DNA of 64,000 nucleotides from Theocolax elegans (Eukaryota; Arthropoda; Insecta; Hymenoptera; Cerocephalidae), in assembly GCA_026168455.1 (NCBI GenBank), contig CM047429.1:58905623-58969622 (forward strand), given 5' to 3'. The notes beneath the pieces are model-generated. The model saw only the letters and a list, made by a program, of their open reading frames with translations, searched no databases and was not told the DNA's origin. Of this stretch, positions 11,701-24,972 are shown in pieces (the first letter of the stretch is position 1; each line of letters starts with the position of its first letter). A program made the position numbers and the translations under genes.

Positions 11701-13150
11701 CTGATATTAATTATTTTACATAATTGAATAAACAAATATTCCATTTGCTTCGAAGTTTAAAATTTTCAATAAATTTGTATCGTTTATATTGTACCAAATT
11801 TTTAAAAATCCTATTATCATCACTTTTTTCTAGTTTAAATTAAAAAAGATGGCTAATTTCAAAAATACGAATTTAATCGATTCGTTGTAATGTCGTAGTG
11901 TATAATTGATAATATTCGCTTGTAAAATTATTTAGATTGCATAAAACATTAATAACTGATGCATTGACGGTTTATCCTTGTTTAATTACGTCATTTAATA
12001 TAATGTACTAAACTAAACACAAAAAGAGAAGAAAAGTACAGGTTACCTATACCACCAATAATGAAATTGTTCTATCGCTTCCACCGCAGATATCCCTTGC
12101 AGAAAAGAAAAGAAAGTGGACAAATTCCGAGAAAAGTGGTAAGGGTATATCGAGACTTTGTGTTCCATTGATCAACACATAGAACAGTTCCAGAAAGAAA
12201 AACACGCATGGACCTCGGGCAATGTAAGCCTCTACCATTTGTTCAACGATGCGTAAGATCGCGTATGACCAAAGAAAATAAATAATGGCTTCTTTTCTAA
12301 CCAATAGAACGATCGTTCGACCGATTAATATTTTTGTAACTGATATTTTCAATAAATGTAAACTTATTATTATTTTACAATTACGAAGACACATATATGA
12401 TAATCCTATATTGCATGGTAACAAACAACTTGAAAAATGTATTAAAATGAGAAAAGAAGCAACATATACTGGTTCATTGTTATAATCTTAAACGCAGATC
12501 TTGAAAGTAGCTTGGGAATCTAAAAGTTTTAAAAATAAATGTAAACAATAAACGTGTATGTCAGCACTGAAAACGGTATAAGAATAACCATTATGAATTC
12601 TAAGTGAAAATCCTCGAGGAGGATAAATGTTATATACATATTTTTAAAAACTTAGCATTTTATATTTTATATAAGCAATCTTGTGCATGGGTAATGTTCA
12701 TAAATGAATGCACTTCAACTATACGTAACCTAGTTCAATATATCCTTTTTACCGGGTCGTATAGGATCAAAGCTAACCAAAGTAGCTTCACAAATATAAG
12801 CTTAGTGTTAGGCGCAGCGAAGTTCAGTCTACGAATATTGGGATTTCAAACTGCCGCAAAACATGATGATGCAAACTCCTGGATTATTTCATAAATAATA
12901 TTTATATTTAATAAAATTTCAATAAATTTTTAAACAACATCAATTATTTTCATATTTTATTACTCCGTAAATATTTATCCTAAAGGTTATTCAATGATTA
13001 TTATTTTCCATACAATTGGTTTACGTACCTACAAAATAATTGTGTAAATTATCAATATTCAGTACACTGTACAAAGAAATTTATACTTGAAAAGAAATAT
13101 TTTGTGCAAAAATTAAATTGTACATAAAAAAAATTTGTCTTGCAAAATGT
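8740..13150. other. Intergenic stretch with two GC-rich islands
   Basis: Mostly AT-rich. Islands lie near 9290-9640 and 11150-11400; the second contains the near-palindrome AAAGCG-t-CGCTTT and may be regulatory. I found no exon with convincing splice sites. Confidence 0.35.
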
Positions 13151-13159
13151 ACTCTGAAA

Positions 13160-16100
13160 TGAATAAATATTGAATAATCTGTCACAAAGAGAATAAATTC
13201 GTAATAAAAGTATATAATACGAGGGACGAGATGAGCAACGAGAAAGAAGAAATATTAATAAATAAAAGAGTTAAAGATATAATATATATATAATATACAA
13301 GAAAAAAAGGAATAAGAGAACGGAAAGGAGAACTGCGAAAAACCAGCGAGAGTAGTAGAAGCAAGTAAGACAAAGTGGAAGAAAAAAAAGAAAGAAAACG
13401 AAGCGACAAGAGGGCAAAGGAAGAGGAAAAGGAAGCCGAAGGTTTAAAGGCCCCTTTCTCCGGTGCTAAAGGAGGGTCAGCTCTTGTCTTTAGCGCCTTC
13501 AACCCTTTTCAGAGTATCCCGCGCTATTTTCACGGCTCTTCCGACTCCTTCGGGGATTAATAATTGTTTAAACAGAGCACCGGAGCTTTTATCCGGAGGA
13601 ACTTCTGAAAGCACAAAAAAGAGAACTCTATGTCTATGTATACGTGTGCGTGTATATATATATGTATATATATATATAGACACGTATACACCTGCCTAGC
13701 GAATCGGCTTTTGTTGCGTGCTATCTTGATTTTAGGGAATTCATTGAGCTTCAGTTGCTTCGTGTATACGATGGATATCTCGTTCCTCCTTTGGTATTTA
13801 GTGACTGCATCGTGTTTCGCTTAAACGGCGCGTATAATTCCCTCGCTTAATGGAAAGTGCTATAATTTTCGATCTTTCGTCTTTATTTAATACTCTTGGG
13901 AACGGTACGTGTATACCGGACGTTGTAAAGCGATTTAACGTGGTAAGGCAATCCTTGAAACTAAACAAAATTTAGTGGTGTGGTGTACTATTTCTTTCAT
14001 GTCTTTATTACGTAATTGAATAATCAAGGTTCTTCCAAGGATATTGACTAATTCCAGTATTGAGATCAAAACGACTATTTCTTACTTAATTAAAAATGCA
14101 TTCTTAAACTTCTGAAACAAAAAAGTTTTACGAACACTTAGACATATAATTATTGTTGAATTTATAAAAGTTATACGTGAAATAAATTTATTACGTTTAC
14201 CCCTCAAATAATTATAATTATTTCAAAGTGACGATTAATTACTAGTCTTCGTGAACAAATAGTGCAGTTGATTTAAATTTTAATTATTTATAACATTTTC
14301 AAAGCTTGTTGCATACTTTTATTTCAAATAAAGTCTCCGTTCAATTGCCAGTAGTACAATTCTAAGTAACAGTTGATAATGCACAAAAAGTTTTTTTAAA
14401 AAATGTTATTTTTGATATATCGTTGACATTTGATATTTAAATTCGACAAAAATAATCGTTAAACGAAATATAATATATATATATATATGACAATAAAAAT
14501 AAAAATTATTTATATTTTCAAATGTCATCTCTTTTTACGTTAGCTTTGTAAAAGCTATATACATCCCCAACTGGTATAAAATATTAATTAAAAGAATTGT
14601 AATTAAATTTTACTTCCTCTTACTGCGTTTTATATTTGCATACATTTATTATTATATACGTATAATGCTTCAGATAAAGCATAATCCTAATTAAACTTCA
14701 CGAGGTAAAATAATAAGTAAGTACTTAACTTTAAAATCAAATTATTACAGTTATTATAATTTAATATTTTATTGTAAATTATAAATTGGTTATAATACAC
14801 ACGATACTTTACAAATTTCTTCCTTAATATCAAATCGACGTTAATATTTTCAAGTTAACGTTGAACGTTATCGCATTCTAACATAATTTTAAATTATTGT
14901 ACAATTCCGAAACAGCTGTATTTTCATTTACACAAGCACTTTATATTATAATCATAATAAAAAAAGAAAATTTTATTTTTTTCGATTAGTTGAACTTTAA
15001 TACAGTTATTTATTATTTTCGCGTAAATAGTTTCAAAAACCTATTGAAACACACCTGCAGAATTAATTTAAAGAAAACGCGTATGAAATCATGTAATGTT
15101 TGACAAATTAGATTTACTTCAATTTTACTTTACGTGTCAAAAATAACACCAGCACCATTATTGCATATGCAAATGGGTGCAGACAAAAAGTGAAACAAAC
15201 AACTTGAATAATTTGACAAGAATAGAACAACTTACCTCTGTTAGAAAATTATACAAATCCGAATGTAGTGAAAATTGAATTATTTCATACATATTTTTAA
15301 TGGATTACCGAGACATCCTCGAAATTAATCGTGAAACATATGTTATATAAACCTGTTCGTAATTTTATTATGTTATATTATTTAGCGTATCAATTTTTTT
15401 TTATTATTAAATGTCGCAAAGTAAATAAAAAATGAGCAAATAAAAATGTCCTTTCAAGTGTCAGAAATATTAAATAGTGATTGAATTCTCCACTGTATAT
15501 AGAGTTTCAAGCATATAATCCAATTTCATCCAATTTTGATTATTCCATTAAATTATTCGTGTGTACACCTCTACGATAAAAACTCATAAACCCGCACCGT
15601 TGTTTTTCAATTAATCTTCATTCTAAATTAATATCAACATATGCACAAATGAAAGAAATTAGAGCCCGCTATTTTACGTGTATTTTCGCAAGCACACACA
15701 CATATACACACATACACACTTGTAATATTCATTACAAGTATTTGTTCATCAATTTTGTTAATACAAGTGTACACGAATTGCACGTACATGTAGGAATTCA
15801 AATCACCAATTCACAAATATCGAGAATAAAATATTATACTTTGGTAATTGCATTTTCATTTTAATAAAATTATACGGCATGTACCGAAAATTAGAATGTA
15901 TGTTTATTTATTTCTATCCTGGTCTAAGACCGCGTATCTCCTGCTTGTGATTAAGAAATTAACATCGAGTAAACGTAATATCGAGAGCTAATTAGAAATA
16001 TACCGTCTAAGAATGAAGATTCTAAGGGGAAATAGTATTATCTCCTCTATCCCCATATAGTAAATCTTAATCTACTCCCAAAGATCGACGAAATCATGAG

Positions 16101-17320
16101 AAAATTCACGTTAAACCGTTTGACGAAACTTAACAGTGCCCCTGACAGAGAGTTACCAGATAATAAAGTTTGAGCTTTCACATCCGGGAATCTAATAATT
16201 CTGCATTAAGAGGTCAGACGCATTAATCCAAAAGGTCGGTACGTATATACCGCACCAGCTGATTCTCCCCTTTGCATCCGTTGTTCGTGCCTCGAGCTAA
16301 AGAAAAAGTAATCTAATCCGACACATCGAATCAGCATAACGCATTTCCCGAGAAAAATACTCAGTTGACACAAGGCCAAAACTACCGAGGGATATGAAAA
16401 GCGCATACGCCCACCAGCCGGTACACACTCGTGCTTCGCTTACATAAAAGACTTGTTTTCGTGCATGTACAAAATCACATCGAGCCCGAGTTTCGTACGT
16501 GTGCACATTCACAACCACCCGCGCGCCCATATATACGGATGCGTGTGCATTTTATATATTTTATATATATATGTATATGTATATATGTATACGTATATAT
16601 GTGTAAAGCTCTTGAGAGTCGGCAGCGTTAAGTATCAACCAACTGCGCACTCGAAAAATTTCCAACGACGGACACCCATAATGTATAGCGGTCTAGTGCC
16701 TCCGCAACATTTTCGACTATACTCTACGTTTACCACGGTCCTGTATATATATGCGGTTGAAAAATTTCCGGAGGTTATGGGTTTTTTAGGAGAGCTGAAT
16801 TGTGTGTGTAAACACTTTTGCACGCGTGTACCTGCACCTGCGCTAATAAATGGAGGGTTCTATACGTCTACGTATATAGTTCACCGAGGGTTAGGATTAC
16901 GTTAGCGGGTGCGAGGTGTATATATTTATATATACGTGTGACGACTCCAGTCCGTAGAATAACGGTTGTTTGTTCCCGATCGTTTTACGCTATTTCTCTA
17001 TCTCTTTCGCATCCTTCGGCTTCAACCCCTTCTCCTCTACAATTTTGAAGCACAAACTTTCTCTATATATTATTTGAAACCGCGCAACTGCCCTTTACAC
17101 TGCACTCTTCCGATTTATGACATTTGATTTCCAGCAATTGTTACTCCTCCGAAATTCAATCGAATTATCATTTCTGAAATTCCTTACAAGGAGAAAACCA
17201 TTTGTTCATTTTCATTTGTATGATGTACACCAATTCGTTACTTTCGTTTGTTATATATCTATACCGTATTGTACATATCCAATCACTGATCAGTATCTAA
17301 TTCTTGATCTTTATTTTTTA
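13160..17320. other. Intergenic stretch with purine-rich tract, TA/GT tracts and GC islands
   Basis: A purine-rich stretch runs about 13200-13440 (GAAAGAAGAAA-like) and then a GC-richer segment to 13560. TATATA/GTATAC tracts occur near 13650 and 16560-16600. A GC-rich island covers 16200-17000. Open frames here are repeat-derived or overlap on both strands. Confidence 0.35.
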
Positions 17321-17324
17321 ATAT

Positions 17325-18628
17325 AAATAATAATAATTAATAATTATGTAAATAATAATTTTTGGATGACCTCTTAAAGTAATAGTTTAAGTGAAAAGTC
17401 ATATGAATCGCGTTATGCAAAAATGGGCCTTATTCTATTTTTCTCGAAATCGAACTACGCTCTATCGTTTGTTGTTGTTAAACAAATTTAAGTCCAAGAC
17501 TTAGGTTCCTTTATACAACAAATATAATAATAATATTGTAATTAACATATACTGATTTATCGTTCAAAAAACGACTATTTTTAAAATTTTTTAGAAAATA
17601 TTATTGAACATATGGGTACAAAAGTTGTTGGATGTTCATATAGGTTATGCAAAAATGAATCTAAATTTATCATACATTTATTAACCAAAATTAAAAAATT
17701 ATACTTCGTAAAACTAAAGCATCAATGGTTTCTTAAAGAGATTAATATCAAGCACGTTGAAGCCAATTTTAAGAGAAAAACTGACAGTCGACGGAATTCC
17801 ATCCGAATTTTTGTGTTTCTTTCAAAATTGTTGAAATGGACAAGGGTCTTTTTCATATATTATTTGGAAATATTGTGTTTATTATTCATTTTTGTATGTG
17901 TAAACGTGATCAGAAATTAAACTTGACTGATCAAAAATTGGGTATATCTCACGGTACTTTGCCCATTGGTTGTGCATTAAAATTCAAAAGTACTTATAAA
18001 TGCTTTCATATATTTTCTAAATGTTGGTAGTAATCATGTTAAGTATTACATTATTTAGAACATCGTTTACGATATTGAGGTGGGATGAAAATATAAACTC
18101 GGCAAAGTAGTAATCCAATCAAATATAAAATTATAATTTCTTAAAATTGATGTACTAAAGGTATCAAATCGATTTACATACTTTTTAAATAGTATATTAT
18201 TCTCGTTTCAGTGCACCATTTATAGATTATTATTCGTTGCATAACACGTACAAATGTTATTAAACAACTTGTACACAGACTTTTATTCTCTTACAACCGG
18301 GCAAATTTATTATTTTAATTTTAATGTATATATAAATTCGATACGAACCCTTACCTTTCCAGTTGAATGATCTGTTAAATCATTTTGAAAAATCCATACG
18401 AGTGAACACAAAAAATTTGCGTATATACATAGATTTTTTATTTATACAGTTAAGCAATTTTAATTTTCCGGTCGAATAAACATTAATCGGTTCAGAAGAG
18501 ATAAATTAAATAAAAAAAAATTAAATAATAATGCAGGTAGAGATGCGTGAACATGTTTCTTCAATCTGCAGTGCAGATATTTCTTAACTTTTTTTCGATA
18601 TTCTAAACGATATTGCAGATCGTGTGAG
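17325..18628. repeat. Repeat complex, first copy of shared 1.3 kb block
   Basis: It begins with one short-form tandem unit (anchor GATGACCTCTTAAAG at 17365) and continues into a block nearly identical to 21801-22925 and 24973-26070. Similarity to the other two copies stops abruptly after CGTGTGAG at 18628. The open frame in this copy (from 17612) differs from the intact copy at 25054 by one T missing from a homopolymer near 17812, which shifts the frame. Confidence 0.8.
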
Positions 18629-19235
18629 CCCGAGTAAAAAAAATTAGTCTGGGGATAGTCTGGGAATAGTCTGGCTATAGAAAGTCTAGTAGAAGTCACG
18701 GATTAGTCTGGCAACGGACACTATGCCAGACTTTTATACTTTTTTACCAAAAGTCTAGGAATAAATTGGGACTTTATCCAAGATTTTATCCAAGATTCTA
18801 TCCAAGATTTTTTTTTTGATTTTCAAAAGTCTAGGAAAAATTCTAGATATGTACAAGATTATTTCCAAGACATCTTTCCTGAATTTAAGAAAGTCTAGGA
18901 AAACATTGATTATTTATCCAAGATTTTATCCAAGATTTTATGCGAGATTTTTCTGATTTGCAAAAGTCTATGAAAAATTCTAGATTTTGTACAAGATTAT
19001 TTCCAAGATTACTTTTTATGAATTTAAGAAGTCTAGGAAAAAATTGAGATTTATTCCGTAATTTATTTGATTTTCAAAGTCTTGGAAAATTCTAGACATT
19101 GTGCAATATTATTTCCAAGACAACTTTTCTTGAATTTCAAAAGTCTAGTAAAAAATCAAACTTAATCCAAGATTTTTTTTCAAAATTTCGTTGATTTTCA
19201 AGTTTAGGAAAAATACCTAGATTTACTGTAAATTT
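18629..19235. repeat. Degenerate AGTCTAGG / ATCCAAGATTTT tandem repeat
   Basis: GTCTAGG or close variants occur at 18753, 18829, 18893, 18966, 19031, 19079, 19143 and 19202. Two alternating sub-units give dimer steps of 140, 138 and 112 bases. TCCAAGATT-type motifs lie between. A denser run of AGTCTGG copies opens the tract (18638-18710). Confidence 0.75.
18705..18732. other. Perfect hairpin AGTCTGGCA / TGCCAGACT
   Basis: A 9-base perfect stem with a 10-base loop sits at the start of the AGTCTAGG tandem repeat and uses the repeat's own motif in both orientations. It could be the end of a transposon or the seed of the array. Confidence 0.6.
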
Positions 19236-19433
19236 ATATCAAGCCATGCTTTATATTTTATTCCACATGTCTTATTTATCAAACATAAATTTGTACCCAT
19301 AATGAATATATATTACTTACTTTGTTTTTCTGGTGCAATAATTAGGTCAGTTACAGTAATTAAATAAAATTTATCTAATTTTTATATTTTTTAATTATTA
19401 CAGAAGTTATTATTTAAAAAAAAAAGAAATTTA

Positions 19434-20841
19434 TTAATGCTTGAATTTTTTTAACGTATGGTTTTGGATTGCGTAAAGGTTACACATATTTGTTAATGTC
19501 CGTCGATATACTTCTCTGTTGAAATTGTGCAATGCTTCCTTTATCACATTTCTTTGTAATGTAGACTAAAAATTTATATGTAGTTAATTTAAAGTTAAGT
19601 TCATTTAAAATATGCTAATTTGAAAGAAAATAGCAATATTTATTACTATAAATAGCTTTCTTTTAGATCGTTAGGTATAGCTTTGTATTTCTCCTCTTCC
19701 AGTAGGCGTCATCAGTTTTTAATTTTTCAGAGCCAATAATTAGACGCATTAGCCTTCGAGCCAATTCATTTGGTTTTTTCTTCCAGCTATTTTTTAAATA
19801 TCTAAGCTCCAATTCATCAACGTAAATATTATAACCGCTCACAAGTTGAATCTAAATAAGAGTAATTAATAAATCTATACTCAAAGTAGCATTACAGACT
19901 CTACAATTTCGTTTTTTAAATCTATATATCATTAAAGAAATGCACGTAACCTTTGTACAAATAAAAATTAAAATACACATAACCATTTTATACAGTTAAT
20001 TTTAATTTCGCCTAAGTCAATACAATATTCGATGAGTTTAAAAATATTATAAAAACAAATTAGTTTTATCATTTAACAAAATTTCTTACATTTAATAATA
20101 TATAATGCAATTTAATATTCTTACTTTGCCGTCTTCGGGATGATCAGAAATCAAAGAATTTTTGTGTACTATTGATGTGCTAGGACCAGCTTGCACATCT
20201 TTTCTGATTTCTACAATAATAAATAAATCAATATATATTAAGTTTTTTAATTAATCTTTTATAAGTAATTAAAAGCTTTAATTATTACTTAAAATGCATC
20301 TGTAAGTATATGTTTATAAGAAGAGTAAATGATATAAATATATTTAAATTACCATTTGATAGTAACACGTTTTCAATAGAACTATCGTTTTCTTTTCCGC
20401 CTGCACAATCATCTATATCGTCACCTTCCACTCGTAATTCATTTTGTAACTATAAAATCAATATTGAAATATAGTTAAAAAGCATATCTTATTTATGAAT
20501 TTCAAGTGTACATTATAAAATATTTCAATTATATAAGGTAAAATACTTGGCATTGTTTTTTTCAACCAATTGCTGTCAATTAATGGGTTATCATTTAAAA
20601 CTCTATCATATTCATCCATTGTTGATGTAACTGCAGAGAAATAAATAATCATAATTTAAAAAAATGTAAATTATGCAAAAATGATGACGTTACATTAGGA
20701 GACGAAATAAAACTTTAATTTATATATTACAAAGAAAAAAATAAACATGTATTCAACAGTTTTTAAATTTACCTTTTAATTTTACTTCTTCTACGTTTAA
20801 CCTCATTTTCTACGTTTCTAACATTTTTATCCGTTTGTCCA
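19434..20841 (-). pseudogene. BEN-domain protein gene, decayed, multi-exon
   Basis: Minus-strand exons can be laid out at 20773-20841, about 20512-20630, 20353-20449, 20125-20210, 19663-19851 and 19434-19565, most with clear AG/GT borders. The 19663-19851 exon has the BEN N-terminal half (GYNIYVDELELRYLK, then KPNELARRLMRLIIG). The last exon has the C-terminal half (NREVYRRTLTNMCNL), ending FKKFKH-like before the stop. Upstream exons are acidic linker. Between the halves the expected glycine-rich/AIP segment is split over three frames: TGRGE in one, KYKAIPNDLKES in another, while the main frame runs to a stop at 19663, with no good donor to rescue it. Other donors (20512 or 20547; 20773 or nearby) are ambiguous. 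BEN domains occur in DNA-binding and chromatin proteins and in mobile or viral DNA. The frame breaks favour a pseudogene; an unusual intron is the alternative. Confidence 0.6.
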
Positions 20842-20936
20842 CTATAATAAATTACCGTTTTGTATTAAAATCAACACATATATTTACTTAATTACTTATA
20901 TTAAATTATATAAATTAAAATATTTTTTTTTAATTA

Positions 20937-21800
20937 AATAATAATAATTAATAATTATGTAAATAATAATTTTTGGATGACCTCTTAAAGTAATAGTTTA
21001 AGTGAAAAGTCATATGAATCGCGTTATGCAAAAATGGGCCTTATTCTATTTTTCTCGAAATCGATATAACTACAGAGATTAAACAATTGGTTTATAGAAC
21101 TACGCTCTATCGTTTATTGTTGTTAAACAATTTAAGTCCAAGACTTAGATTCCTTTATACAACAAATATAATAATAATAATTAATAATATGTAAATAATA
21201 ATTTTTGGATGACCTCTTAAAGTAATAGTTTAAGTGAAAAGTCATATGAATCGCGTTATGCAAAAATGGGCCTTATTCTATTTTTCTCGAAATCGAACTA
21301 CGCTCTATCGTTTATTGTTGTTAAACAATTTAAGTCCAAGACTTAGATTCCTTTATACAACAATATAATAATAATAATTAATAATATGTAAATAATAATT
21401 TTTGGATGACCTCTTAAAGTAATAGTTTAAGTGAAAAGTCATATGAATCGCGTTATGCAAAAATGGGCCTTATTCTATTTTTCTCGAAATCGAACTACGC
21501 TCTATCGTTTATTGTTGTTAAACAATTTAAGTCCAAGACTTAGGTTCCTTTATACAACAATATAATAATAATAATTAAATTATGTAAATAATAATTTTTG
21601 GATGACCTCTTAAAGTAATAGTTTAAGTGAAAAGTCATATGAATCGCGTTATGCAAAAATGGGCCTTATTCTATTTTTCTCGAAATCGATATAACTACAG
21701 AGATTAAACAATTGGTTTATAGAACTACGCTCTATCGTTTATTGTTGTTAAACAAATTTAAGTCCAAGACTTAGATTCCTTTATACAACAATATAATAAT
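20937..21800. repeat. Array of four 196-235 bp tandem units
   Basis: The anchor GATGACCTCTTAAAG occurs at 20976, 21208, 21405 and 21601. Units one and four carry an extra segment of about 35 bases (TATAACTACAGAGATTAAAC...) before ACTACGCTCTATCG; units two and three lack it. Each unit ends in an AT-rich ATAATAATAATTAATAAT joint. The array leads directly into the second large block. Confidence 0.85.
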
Positions 21801-24235
21801 AATATTGTAATTAACATATACTGATTTATCGTTCAAAAAACGACTATTTTTAAAATTTTTTAGAAAATATTATTAACATATGGGTATTAACATTAACATA
21901 TGGGTACAAAAGTTGTTGTATGTTCATAGGTTATGCAAAAATGACCTAAATTTATCATGCATTTATTAAACAAAATTAAAAAATTGTACTTTGTAAGACT
22001 AAAGCATCAATGGTTTCTTAAAGAGATTAATATCAAGCACGTTGAATCCAATTTTAAGAGAAAAACTGACAGTCGATGGAATTTCATGCGAGTTTTTTGT
22101 GTTTCTTTCAAAATTGTTGAAATCGAAAGGGGTCTTTTTGCAGAACGTGTTTTATATATTATTTGGAAATATTGTGTTTATTATTCATTTTTGTATGTGT
22201 AAACGTGATCAGAAATTAAACTTGACTGATCAAAAATTGGGTATATCTCACGGTACTTTGCACATTGGTTGTGCATTAAAATTCAAAAGTACTTATAAAT
22301 GCTTTCATATATTTTCTAAATGTTGGTAGTAATCATGTTAAGTATTACATTATTTAGAACATCGTTTACGATATTGAGGTGGGATGAAAATATAAACTCG
22401 GCAAAGTATAATCCAATGAAATATAAAATTATAATTTCTTAAAATTGATGTACTAAAGGTATCAAATCAATTTACATACTTTTTAAATAGTATATTATTC
22501 TCGTTTCAGTGCACCATTTATAGATTATTATTCGTTGCATAACATGTACAAATGTTATTAAACAACTTGACACAGACTTTTATTCTCTTACAACCGGGCA
22601 AATTTATTATTTTAATTTTAATGTATATATAAATTCGATACGAACCCTTACCTTTCCAGTTGAATGATCTGTTAAATCATTTTGAAAAATCCATACGAGT
22701 GAACACAAAAAATTTGCGTATATACATAGATTTTTTATTTATACAGTTAAGCAATTTTAATTTTCCGGTCGAATAAACATTAATCGGTTCAGAAGAGATA
22801 AATTAAATAAAAAAAAATTAAATAATAATGCAGGTAGAGATGCGTGAACATGTTTCTTCATCTGCAGTGCAGATATTTCTTAACTTTTTTTTCGATATTC
22901 TAAACGATATTGCAGATCGTGTGAGTTCTTGGTTGAATTGACAAACACGGTACAATCAAACGGCACGTTTCTTTCGAAAGATAATTAAAAATTCTTTGAA
23001 CAGGTCTGTAAGACGATATATCCAATAGGAACAAGATGTACATTTATATATATATAGAAATAAGCGATTCGACAAAGGGGTGAACGAATCGAAGGAAGGT
23101 GATCTAAAACATTTTCTAGATAGAAAATGGATTTACGTTTTAACAATTTTGCTGGACGATTCGAATGTAAGAATGAAGGGGAAAATAGCACGATGCGCAT
23201 TCAAGACAAACACAAACAACAAAGTAAAAGGACAGAAAGTATATAGCAAATCGAGCGAAATATCTCGGAGATGCGCGTAACATCTTCTCAAAAGGATTCT
23301 TCTTTCGTTGATTATTTCAATAGCCAATATAGGTACACGTACACAGAGGTAAGTATACATATTCTATACATACACGTACACAGGATAGTTGAAAAGAGTT
23401 TGAGGTATAAGAATAGTTGATTCACCAAACGATACATCGCGATTATTTCTAAAAGCATTACCAAGCATCACCTAACGGCTTTCAACGGAATTGTACCTTT
23501 TATCAAGTATGTATAAGTAATTGCACGGGTCTTCCGAACTTGAGTGTATTCTTCTTTCCCTCTTGCTTTCTATCCTATCTTATCTCTTGTGCTTCTTTTT
23601 TCTCTCTCTCTCTCTTTCCTACCCTTGACTGTTCATCGGTGTATATGTGTGTACAACCGAAGCTTTCATGCGGGGCCAATGATTTTTCACGGGCCTGGAT
23701 AAATTGCCTGGTTATACAAGAGATTCCGCTGAGTTACTATTTTATGCGACCGGATTTTCTTTCGGAGCTTCTGATTATTATTCAACTCCTCTCAACTTTT
23801 TTTTCTTGTTTTCTAGTTTAACTATACGACTCCCCCCTCGTCTCAATCAGCGCTGCCGAGGAAACTTTTACTTCATCATCGTCCTGATGATACAATTTGA
23901 ATTTCACGGACGACGTGGATAATCGTTAATTAAGTGAGTTAACTTCCTAAGCTAAGAGTGCGGAAGCTTACTCTCGAAAGTAGTGACGTTGATTGCGGAA
24001 ACCTGATTATCGTTGACATAAAACTAAACCATCCTGTACACACAAACACGGCAGGCGCATGTACACAGACATACCCACAACTCTCTTCTATTATTTTACG
24101 ATTATTGTATAGTCGTATTTACGATAGAAGACGCGTTAATAGAACTATGGTAGTGTAATAAACATTATTTGAAAAACGATTTGTAACTTTAAATTTAAAA
24201 TTATATAAATTAAAATATTTTTTTTTAATTAAATA
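21801..24235. repeat. Repeat complex, second large copy
   Basis: It is near-identical to 24973-27395 throughout. Its first part also matches 17540-18628. After 22925 it runs through a 1.27 kb segment (22926-24197) that is absent from the first copy. The open frame is damaged here: small deletions near 21915-21950 remove the start region, and there is an in-frame 12-base difference near 22140. The frames at 22985-23280 and 23540-24158 recur in the third copy only because the DNA does, and show no protein signature. Confidence 0.8.
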
Positions 24236-24972
24236 ATAATAATTAATAATTATGTAAATAATAATTTTTGGATGACCTCTTAAAGTAATAGTTTAAGTGA
24301 AAAGTCATATGAATCGCGTTATGCAAAAATGGGCCTTATTCTATTTTTCTCGAAATCGAACTACGCTCTATCGTTTGTTGTTGTTAAACAAATTTAAGTC
24401 CAAGACTTAGATTCCTTTATACAACAAATATAATAATAATATTGTAGGCAGCATATACTGATTTATCGTTCAAAAAACGACTATTTTTAAAATTTTTTAG
24501 AAAATATTATTAACATATGGGTATTAACATTAACATATGGGTATTAACATTAACATATGGGTACAAAAGTTGTTGGATGTTCATATAGGTTATGCAAAAA
24601 TGGGCCTTATTCTATTTTTCTCGAAATCGATATAACTACAGAGATTAAACAATTGGTTTATAGAACTACGCTCTATCGTTTATTGTTGTTAAACAAATTT
24701 AAGTCCAAGACTTAGATTCCTTTATACAACAATATAATAATAATAATTAAATTATGTAAATAATAATTTTTGGATGACCTCTTAAAGTAATAGTTTAAGT
24801 GAAAAGTCATATGAATCGCGTTATGCAAAAATGGGCCTTATTCTATTTTTCTCGAAATCGATATAACTACAGAGATTAAACAATTGGTTTATAGAACTAC
24901 GCTCTATCGTTTATTGTTGTTAAACAAATTTAAGTCCAAGACTTAGGTTCCTTTATACAACAAATATAATAA
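24236..24972. repeat. Tandem units interrupted by a chimeric unit
   Basis: A complete short unit (anchor at 24271) is followed by the start of the large block with the 18-base phrase ATTAACATTAACATATGG-like repeated. At about 24588-24602 the block switches into the middle of a tandem unit at the shared sequence GTTATGCAAAAATG. A full long unit follows (anchor 24773). The junction looks like recombination at that microhomology. Confidence 0.75.

Noticed and set aside
22985..23360. Several frames repeated at 26101-26507
   Set aside because: They are duplicated only because the underlying DNA is duplicated; small indels between copies shift them and they overlap on both strands.
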